A DNA stretch of 25,465 nt from Brachionus koreanus. Its lineage: Eukaryota; Rotifera; Eurotatoria; Ploima; Brachionidae. A program made the translations under genes and the position numbers. Where the stretch lies: assembly GCA_016987375.1 (NCBI GenBank), contig PJRA01000473.1, positions 20,638 to 46,102 on the forward strand. Direction: 5' to 3'. Of this stretch, positions 10,093 through 18,300 are shown in pieces (position 1 is the stretch's first letter; the number at the start of each line of letters is the position of its first letter). The notes below the pieces were generated by a model that saw only the letters and a program-made list of their open reading frames with translations, was not told the DNA's origin and ran no database searches.

Positions 10093-10617
10093 ATAATTAT
10101 TCATTATTTTCTATTTTTTTATTTAAATAATAATTTAAGGGCCGTGACCCTTGGGAAGTTGGGAATGGTCTAGAACCTTCTTTTCAACCCGCATGCGATT
10201 ATAGAAATGTTTAATACAATTAGAGAGATACAGATAAAAATTTTTGTACATAAACTTATTTACAGATTAGTAAAAGATAAGAAAAGTTTAGTCTTGTTCA
10301 AAATCTAAAAAGTATTTAATAGTATTTAATCTAATAATTATTGGTGTGTTTGTGTGTAAGTCATGCAAGCAGAAGATCGATCTTTTTTTGGGATCTATGT
10401 AATACGGGGCGCATGTTTAAACATCTTTCATCAAAAAATGGGGGACCGTTTTCGACTGGGTAAAATTTTCAGTATAGATGATCAACTCGATGCAGTAGCC
10501 TCTGTGTCAGATCGGAGCTGTTGCTCAAAAAGGTACTTGAAAAGGAGATGAGCTCCTCCCCATTATCCACTAGGATAGAATTGGGTCCAAAAAAAAAATC
10601 TAATAATTATTCATTAT
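10093..10617 (-). mobile_element. Nested retroinsertion flanked by a 15-bp target-site duplication
   Basis: The direct repeat ataattattcattat occurs at 10093-10107 and 10603-10617 and brackets about 495 bp that interrupts the left inverted repeat. The insert starts with an A/T-rich lead and a short hairpin (aaggg...ccctt) followed by ccttcttttca. It shares this end with the insertion at 20522-20702. Since the shared end is on the left and the two copies differ in length at the right, I read it as a minus-strand, variably 5'-truncated LINE/SINE with its 3' tail on the left. An A-run near 10590-10599 could instead be a plus-strand poly(A) tail. A 62-codon plus frame (10363-10551) inside has no recognisable product. 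Confidence 0.6.
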
Positions 10618-10651
10618 GTTGTGCAAAAATGGTTCTGTAAACAGTACAATG

Positions 10652-10669
10652 TTGTACAAATTTGTACAA
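10652..10669. repeat. 18-bp perfect palindrome
   Basis: ttgtacaaatttgtacaa reads the same on both strands. It lies just inside the left arm of the inverted-repeat element. Confidence 0.6.
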
Positions 10670-10739
10670 ACGAATTCTAAATTCTGCAAATACTCTACTT
10701 AAATTTGTTGAATTGCAGCTTGTATTTATATTCGGACGT

Positions 10740-11860
10740 CTAATGTGCGATGCGTATAGTGTGATATGCGCCTTGATGGCGCGTCTGCTGGATTATCAGC
10801 GGATGGCACATAATGGACACAGATGTTGAATTTGGTCCGAATATAGTTGATTAGAAGGATGAGGGACATGAATTTATGCATTGAGTCCCTATTGCTGCTG
10901 TAGAAGCGAAGCCACGCTTCCATAGCCCGATCACTGCTTGATTGTCAAGGTAGAGGTGGATATTGCGGGCTGGTCCAGTGCAAGTCCTAAAAATAGTAAA
11001 AGGAGTTATCGAGGCGAGGATGAAAGTATTGACTATAGGAGCTACCTTTTCTGCATATCCTAAATAATAGTTTAGGTATCCCCTGACTCTTTGAAGCATA
11101 CTCATTTCTTTGAGGGATGTTTCTTTCTTCATAATAATACCTAAGCCGTCCCAATTAGCCCCGAGGAAGTTAATCTAGTTAAATTCTTAATTTAACCGGG
11201 TTTAAAATTGATTTGTTCGTATTAGGCACCCAACCTGCCATCTTAAGTTTAGCCCTAAGGACTCCAATAAGAGTTTTGAGGTAACTCTTATTGGAGAGTG
11301 CAATGATCAGGTCGTCCAGATGCTCATATGTGAACTGCGTATATTTTCTTATAAAACGGAGGACACAGTTCAGCAGCATTCGCTGGATATAGGGTGCTAT
11401 TGACAAACCAAAGGGCATCCTGCTGAAATGGTAGAACTTTCGCCCGTATCCAAAAGTGGTGACAAATTTTGAAGCGGGGTGAAGTTCCACGTTAAAAAAG
11501 GCCTGCTTAAAGTCTATTTTAGTGTACCATAAGTGGTTCGGCCAGTTTTGGTCCTGAACCACCTGGTACAAAGACTTAAGGGCGAACTTTGATGCCTCAA
11601 TTATTTTAGTTAATGCTGAAAAATCAGCAATAGGCCTAACTTTGGAGCCGGGTCTCCTAACCAAGAATAACGTTCCACAAAATCGTGGCGGCTTAGAAAG
11701 AGGTATTTCCTCAATGATCCTAGCTTTGCAAAGGTTATTAATAACTAAATCTCTCTGCGGGTCTGATTCTTTAATTTTCTTATAGCAACCTTTAGTGCGG
11801 GCGGACCCCTTATTATTCCATATTCTTAACCCGTCTTTGAGTTTCCTGAAAAGACCTTAA
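10740..11860 (-). pseudogene. Reverse transcriptase / RNase H remnant of a retroelement
   Basis: An open minus-strand frame runs from about 11860 to 11179. It holds RT motifs in order: VRPIADFSAL, the catalytic KIDFKQAFF (motif A), MPFGLSIAP (motif B), EHLDDLI (motif C, with the Asp pair) and a motif D. After a stop at 11179 another frame continues with NFLGANWDG (motif E) and the thumb, then jumps to an RNase H end with LYLDNQAV and VPSADNPADAPSR. The first RNase H strand with its Asp is missing, so part has been deleted. Truncation, at least two frame changes and the deletion make it inactive. It belongs to the retrovirus-like/DIRS/pararetrovirus side of the RT tree rather than to LINEs; a finer class cannot be assigned by eye. 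Confidence 0.8.
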
Positions 11861-11915
11861 GGAAGGGGAAACTGCTGATGGTGAAAAGTTTTGATAGAAG
11901 TTGGAGGCGCGAAGT

Positions 11916-11992
11916 ATTTTTGCACAACTAGAAAAATAATTATATAGTTTTTTCTTTTTGTAGTGTAATTTTTGTACTAAGATTTCACATTG
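11916..11992 (-). repeat. Right arm of the inverted terminal repeat
   Basis: Uninterrupted 77-nt arm, inverted relative to the left arm, running from atttttgcacaac to gatttcacattg. Confidence 0.7.
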
Positions 11993-12101
11993 ATTTCACA
12001 TTACTAATCCTAGCTCTTGAATGTTTAATTTAAAAATTAATTTTGAAAATTTTTTATCCAATTTTATATGTCGCTTTTTGGGTTTTAGTGAAATTTAGCT
12101 T
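11993..12101. other. Short AT-rich spacer
   Basis: Nothing was recognised between the inverted-repeat element and the gap-flanking repeat. Confidence 0.4.
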
Positions 12102-12483
12102 TTCTTTAAAAGCAAGGTCTGTAAATGCAACATGGTGCAACATTCTTAATTGCATTTCTAAGAACATTCTATTAAATTTTGCAATTTTGGCAAATTTTGC
12201 TTTAGTGCATTTTGCAAAGTAAAATTTTTGATCAAATTTCATTTTTCAAAATTGCTCAAAATATTTTAAATGCGCAATTAAATTTCATCGCACATTTTTG
12301 AATATTTGTANNNNNNNNNNNNNNNNNNNNNNNNNNNNNNNNNNNNNNNNNNNNNNNNNNNNNNNNNNNNNNNNNNNNNNNNNNNNTTCTTTAAAAGCAA
12401 GGTCTGTAAATGCAACATGGTGCAACATTCTTAATTGCATTTCTAAGAACATTCTATTAAATTTTGCAATTTTGGCAAATTTT
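12102..12483. repeat. 97-bp direct repeat on both sides of an assembly gap
   Basis: Bases 12102-12198 and 12387-12483 are identical as read, spaced 285 bp apart, with 76 N between (12311-12386). This is either a tandem repeat with a unit near 285 bp that broke the assembly, or an artefact of contig ends that overlap. Open frames through it are an effect of the repeat, not a gene. Confidence 0.7.
12311..12386. other. Assembly gap (76 N)
   Basis: Undetermined bases; the true length is unknown. Confidence 0.99.
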
Positions 12484-12699
12484 ACTTTGCCCACAAAACC
12501 CCTTATGGCATCTTTTACAATTCGAATTAAATAATAGAAATAATAATGTTAGGCTGATTAAAAATTTAATTAATAGTTATTATTTACTTTTTATTTTGTT
12601 ACTTAAAAAAAAAAGAATCAAGTAGACCAGTCTTCTTTAGTATCTTTTATTATTATCAACAAAAAAGGATTAGTCGAAATATTTTTTCAATTTATCAAT

Positions 12700-13320
12700 G
12701 AAAAAAATAAATAATTAGATAATCTACAAAATATGAACCATTATGCTCTATAGTCTCTAGACAGTTATCAGCAAGTACTTTGATTCCCTTCTTGTGCCAT
12801 TCACGGCTTTTGGATCTGCAAAAATCACAACAGCCTAGTTCAATTTGGTCTGAGTAAAATGTTGTCCTCTAAGTAAATGAGCCATTGAATAAAAAAGGTG
12901 AAAATCAAAAGGAGAAATATTTGTGCCATATTATGAATGAGAATTAGATTTGATTCCTTCAAGCTCTTTTAATTTTGCTATTGTTCTTCTAGCTGTTTGA
13001 GGTTGTCTTGAAAAAAAAACAAACCTAGTTTTCACTAGACCAAAAAAGAATATTTTTCTTTTAGTGAAGCATACACACATTCTAATTGTACAGAATATAA
13101 TTCTTGAAAATTCCACAAAGTTAACAACATCACCTTTTTATCAAAGCGTCCTCTTTCCACGACTGACTGAACTGGTTGAAATGGGTTTAACCATTAATTT
13201 CTGTTATCATTATTTCAAAAATAGATCCACTTCTCATCAAAAGTGATGATTAGTATGAAAAACTGTTTATCTAGAGAATTTTTTTAAAAAGCTTCGATGA
13301 GTGATAAATTTTCGAATAGA
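12700..13320 (-). pseudogene. Decayed mariner transposase
   Basis: Minus-strand pieces follow the order of a mariner transposase. FILIITFDEKWIYF (about 13260-13215) carries the first catalytic Asp of the DEKW motif. LNPFQPVQS and FDKKVMLLTLW follow. After an internal deletion with unrelated filler come TARRTIAKLKELEG, then SPFDFHLFYSMAHLLRGQHF (about 12920-12860; mariner has SDYHLF.SMAHGL). REWHKKGIKVLADNCLETIE and GSYFVD form the C-terminus. Frames shift between pieces and stops interrupt them. The N-terminal helix-turn-helix part and the terminal inverted repeats were not found. Confidence 0.85.
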
Positions 13321-14134
13321 GGAAATCTTTGATGACCAAATTTTCCCTTTTATTTGATGAAATACAGTACAATCAAAAGTGTTTCTTTGATAAATAAACA
13401 AGAAAAATTAAATAAGACAATTTTAACTGAACAGTATTAGGTAAATTGCTAGTCGTTTGTTTCTCCTATTGTAACAAAGTCCCATTTCAATAAATTGTTT
13501 GTAGATTCAAATAGATTCAAATTTGGAATATCTTCCTTACAACGCAAAATTCTACTATTCAAACAAAAAAAAACAAATTAGAGCCCATTATGATCAGATT
13601 TTGACCACTGAAGTTAAGATGGTGTCATGGTGTAAAGAATTTCTTTAGGCAGGATATGTACAAATAAAATTTTATTTTTGAAAAAAAGACAAAATTAAAA
13701 TTTAGCTGTAAAATTGTTTCTAAATCAGATAAATAGATTATTTTCATCAAAATTTTTTTGACAGTTCTTATTTATATACTTATCAAAGCAGAGAGAAAAA
13801 GTTAAATTTTTATTGAAAAGTTTATGTGTTATCTGACCTAAAATTCAAAGTATTTTTTCGTTGTCTTCAATTCTTGCTGTACAATACTTGGTCTAAAATC
13901 TAAAATTAATATGTATATTAATATTCTCTCATTTTTTATTGATTGTTTGCTAATTGAACAAATTTTTTCACAATAAATTTTAAACAAAAATTTTCTATTA
14001 ATTCTCAAAAACTCTCTGACCGATGAAAATTAAAATTTTCACATTATCATCAATCATAATTTTGAAATAAATCGATAATTTTTATCACAAAAAAAAAAAA
14101 TTATTTTTTTTCTTAAAATATTTAGAACTATAGA
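13321..14134. other. AT-rich intergenic DNA upstream of GGPP synthase
   Basis: The first part may hold further unrecognisable mariner remains. A T-rich tract ending in AG at 14124-14125 lies 10 nt before the GGPP synthase ATG, again acceptor-like. Nothing else is supported. Confidence 0.45.
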
Positions 14135-15183
14135 ATGGAAACAAAAGAGTCCAGCAATGACGAAAAACTGCTCGAACCTTTGCACTATTTGACAACCATA
14201 CCAGGCAAAAAACTACGCACCAAACTATTACAAGTAAAATTGTGAATTAAGAGATAAGTTAGAAATAAATTTTTTATTTTCAAGTCTTTTAATCATTGGA
14301 TGAACATACCTGTAGATAAATTGAACACAATATGTGAAATAGTTGAGCTACTGCATAATTCTAGTCTGCTAATAGACGATATTGAAGACCACTCAGAGCT
14401 ACGGCGAGGTCTACCGGCCGCACATACGGTCTATGGAGTTCCGTTGACCATTAATTGTGCCAATTTAGCATATTTTCTAGCTCTTAGAAAATGCATTGAA
14501 TTAGGAGAAGCCAAAACTGTTCACATATTTTCTGGTAGACCCATAATCAAGATAAAAAAAATATTTAAGTTATTCTCTTTTTAAAAGATCAATTAATAGA
14601 GCTTCATCGGGGACAAGGAATGGACATTTGGTTCAGAGACAAATATCAATGCCCCACAGAAGATGAATATTTTGATTTAATCAAAAAAAGTATTTAATTG
14701 ATTAATTTATTTAAAATATTAGAGTTTTTTTTTGTTCAAGAGACTGGAGGGTTGTTCAAACTAGCTATTTTGTTGATGAAATGTTACAGCAAAGATAACA
14801 CTGATTTTAGTAGTCTTATAGACTCGATTGGCATGTTTTTTCAAATCAGAGATGATTTGGCCAATTTGACATCAAAAGAATACTCGGATAGCAAGAGTTT
14901 TTGCGAAGATTTGACAGAGGGAAAGTTTTCGTATCCAATTGTGAAGTATTTTCAAAAGGAGTCCAACACTGAACGACTAATGGAGATTTTAAAACAGAGG
15001 ACCAGTGATGTACAAGTTAAAAAAGAGGCAATAAACATATTGGAAAAAACAGAATGCTTTAAAATGACGAATTTAAAATTGTTAGAGCTTAAGAAACATA
15101 TTTTTGATGAGATAGAAAATTTTGGCGGCAATCCATATCTAGAAAAGCTGCTTGATAATTTAAGCAAAATTGTCTACAGTTAG
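14135..15183 (+). CDS. GGPS1: Geranylgeranyl diphosphate synthase (GGPS1-like)
   Basis: Four exons (14135-14233, 14285-14534, 14588-14689, 14741-15183) join in phases 0, 1 and 1 to give 297 aa, against 300 aa for human GGPS1. The enzyme adds isopentenyl diphosphate to farnesyl diphosphate to make GGPP for protein prenylation, normally in the cytosol. Visible features: a start with LLEPLHYLTTIPGKKLRTKL; first Asp-rich motif DDIED (64-68) in SSLLIDDIEDHSELRRG; HRGQGMDIWFRDKY spanning the start of exon 3; KTGGLFKLA rebuilt across the last splice; and FFQIRDDLANLTSKEYSDSK with the second Asp pair at 188-189, in the animal type III form. EDLTEGKFSYP follows. The three introns are only 51, 53 and 51 bp. 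The chitinase gene starts 175 bp downstream on the same strand. Confidence 0.93.
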
Positions 15184-15213
15184 AATTTAATTTTTGTTTT
15201 TAATCATTTTAAA

Positions 15214-15219
15214 AATAAA
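15214..15219 (+). terminator. Poly(A) signal of GGPP synthase
   Basis: AATAAA lies 30 nt after the stop codon. Confidence 0.5.
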
Positions 15220-15358
15220 AAAATGTATCTTTGAATATTTAATTTTATTATTAAGAGCCTAAAAAAAAAAAATTACTGATTTGAATTTAAAATTATTTTC
15301 TTATCATAAAATTTAAATTTCAAAAAAGATCTCAAAATATTTGACATAAAGAGATAAA

Positions 15359-18300
15359 ATGAGAATTTTTATTTTATGCTGGCTGACTATATTGAAATTG
15401 ACCGGTAGGTTTTTTGTCAGTTCATTAGAAGAATCTGTGCAGGAGAACTACAACAATCAGTTAAATACAAACGGTGACTATTTGAATAATAATGATGTCC
15501 ATTTGATCTATGAAAACAATAGGCCTAGCAATAATTATTATAATCAATTAGAAAATGTGAATACACATCTAGGCAAGAATGAAAAAGAGAACGAAAAATT
15601 GATTGTATGTTATTTTACAAATTGGGCTCAGTATAGACCTCAAGGGGGAAAATTTATGCCTGAACAAATAAATGCCACTCTTTGTACACACATTATTTAT
15701 GCTTTTGCAAAAGTAGTCGATGATCGATTGGTTGCATACGAATGGAATGATGAAGACACTGAATGGAGCAAAGGATTGTATAGCAAGACAATTGATTTGA
15801 AAAAACAAAATCCAAAGTTAAAAGTGTTGATTGGAGTTGGCGGCTGGAATCATGGACCTGAGCCGTTTAGTTCAATGGTTCATGATATTAACAAGAGAGA
15901 AAAATTTGTTAAAAATTGTGTGAATTTTGTCAAAAAGAATAGATTTGATGGTCTCGATTTGGATTGGGAATATCCAGGCTCAAGAGAAGGATCTAAGCCA
16001 ACTGACAAAGAATTATTCACCATTTTAGTAAAAGAGTTGAAAGAAGCTTTTCAGTCATATGATTATTTGCTTACGGCAGCTGTTGCAGCTGGTCATGAGA
16101 ATATAGTCAAAGCTTATGAAATTGAAAAATTAGGACAGTAAATATTAAATTTTAGCTTTTTTTTATTTTTATATTTTTTTTTAATTATAATTTTTTTTTT
16201 ATTATTTTTAATTTCATCTAACCATTTAATTCGACCCGAAAAAAATACATGTATCGGATCCGGTTTGTATGCTAAGCCAAAATTTCAGACTCAATTTTTA
16301 TAAATCTTCTCTAGATGCTTAATTTTTTTAAATTTAATTAAATCATTAACATTCATAAAAAAAAATCTTTCATTTTATTAATTCTGGATTTTTTGTGACA
16401 CAAATGCCTAATTTTGATAGAATCTTGATTACACTAATTTTCACAAATAAAATGAGTCTATCTTTTGCCTTAATTTCTTTTCCATAAGCCTTCATACTCC
16501 ATTTACCTGCTCCAATTTAGCTAGAATCTTGGTCACATGATACCCCATAAATTTTTCCTTTATTTTCAAATAGCTCTGTATATTAATCTGATAAACTCGG
16601 CATTAGAAAAACCATTTGTTTGAGTGATTCCAAAAATTATCATAAATCGGTAAATGTGGTCACAGTACCTAAATTTCAATATTTTAATTTTATTTAATTA
16701 AAATTTTAAATTATTTTATAATTTTTTTTTGTTGAATAAAATAAACAAAGATTAAGAAATTTAATTTTGAAAACATTCAGTCTTGAAATAGTACGCTTGA
16801 TAAAAGTACGTTTTGAAAATAGTACGGTGTATTTTAGTACGGTTCTGAATTATTAAATTTAAAAGCTAATCAAAATCTTTAGAATATTTTATTATAAGTA
16901 GTTTCTTTTAAATTTGACTCCGTTAAACTGAGCTAGAGTTTGTTTTGGGTTCAAGTAATCAATATAAACTTTAGCTTGCATTAAGATAGTTTTAATTTAA
17001 AAATTATTAAAAAGTCATTTCAAGTTTTTATAAGAAGTTTATTGTATANNNCAAGATCATTGATCATTTATTAAGCTTAAATTTTTAATTTAAACTTGTC
17101 AGATATAATTAATATAATTTATTGCTATTTATCATTCAAATATCATAATTATAAAAAAAATTATTTATCAGACCGTACTATTTTAAAAACGTACAATTTT
17201 CATACCGTACTTTTGAAACCGTACTATTTTACAGTAAATCGACTTATTCCTTTAAATAGATTTTGAATTTTTTTAGATCAATTGTTGAACTTAGAAAAGT
17301 ATTAGGCGAGATAAGTTAATTTTTAATTTTAATGCTCGCTTTTTTTAACTTAATGTCAACTCTTTGGAGTTGTGAAGTTCGTTTCAATTCGATCTTTTCA
17401 ATTCAGAAAAATTTGAATAACTTCTTCTAATGAACTGACAAAAAACCTACCGGTCAATTTCAATATAGTCAGCAAATACATAGCAGAGATTTGCAGACAT
17501 AGATTTTCAGATTAAGAAAAGTTGCTTAAACATTAAGCATTTTACAAAACTAAATTATTTTTTTGAGTAAAAAAGTAATTCAAATTTTTCTGAATTGAAA
17601 AGATCGAGTTAAAACAAACATCACAACAGCCATCTGTTTTTTTATCATACTAAAAAAATATTTTTTTTATTTTTGAGTAATATTTTTGTTACCATTTTGC
17701 TACTACAATAATCATTTACCCTTTTATAACCTGCTTATTATAATTGCTTTGTAAATGAATTGATACGAATTTACGATTTCTTTAATTTAAAATTTTGAAA
17801 AGTGTTTTTTATATTAACCGAACCATTCCCATTTTGCTTTAAAGTTAAGTTTTTAATTTTAATTTTTATAATTTAAGATATTTTGATTTTATTTGTTTGA
17901 TGGCCTATGTAAGTAAATTAAAGAAAAAAAAATAATAAATTTATCATGTTGTTGTTTTTCATTGACATTTTTAAAAGGATTTGCATGGAGCTTGGGAAAA
18001 AACAATTGATCACAATTCACCTCTTTATTCTCGAAAGAGTGAATATGGAGATGCAAAATATTTGAATGTAGATTGGGCTGTTAACTACTGGCTTAAAAGT
18101 GGATTTCCAAGAGAAAAGTTTGTACTTGGCCTGGCAACATACGGTAGACCATTCAAACTCAATGATGCAAATAAAAATCAACCTGGTGATCTAAACGACG
18201 GAGCAGGCACTCCTGGAAAAGTGATTTAAAAACAAAAAAAAAATTTTTTATTCTCTTTAATTATCTTTCACTTCAAATTCTAGTTTACTAGAGAAAAAGG

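Larger units (their letters stand above)
10028..11992 (-). mobile_element. Composite element with long inverted terminal repeats enclosing a dead RT/RNase H
   Basis: The outer ends are inverted repeats. Left arm 10028-10089 continues at 10618-10630 after a later insertion; right arm is 11916-11992. Both arms read caatgtgaaatcttagtaca at the outside and gttgtgcaaaaat at the inside, with only a few differences between. The interior holds a minus-strand reverse transcriptase/RNase H remnant. Inverted terminal repeats around a reverse transcriptase recall DIRS-type elements, but no tyrosine recombinase is visible. A DNA-transposon shell that acquired a retroelement fragment is the alternative. 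No clear target-site duplication was found. Confidence 0.6.

Noticed and set aside
10363..10551. 62-codon frame inside the nested insertion as a host gene
   Set aside because: It lies wholly within a duplicated-target insertion, has no recognised domain, and could as well be chance.
12054..12534. Open frames on both strands around the N gap
   Set aside because: They follow from the duplicated 97-bp sequence and translate through N; not a gene.
17981..18229. Separate short chitinase-like genes at 17981-18229, 18305-19459 and 22731-22979
   Set aside because: These frames start and stop at splice sites; joined with the microexons they form one continuous two-domain protein.
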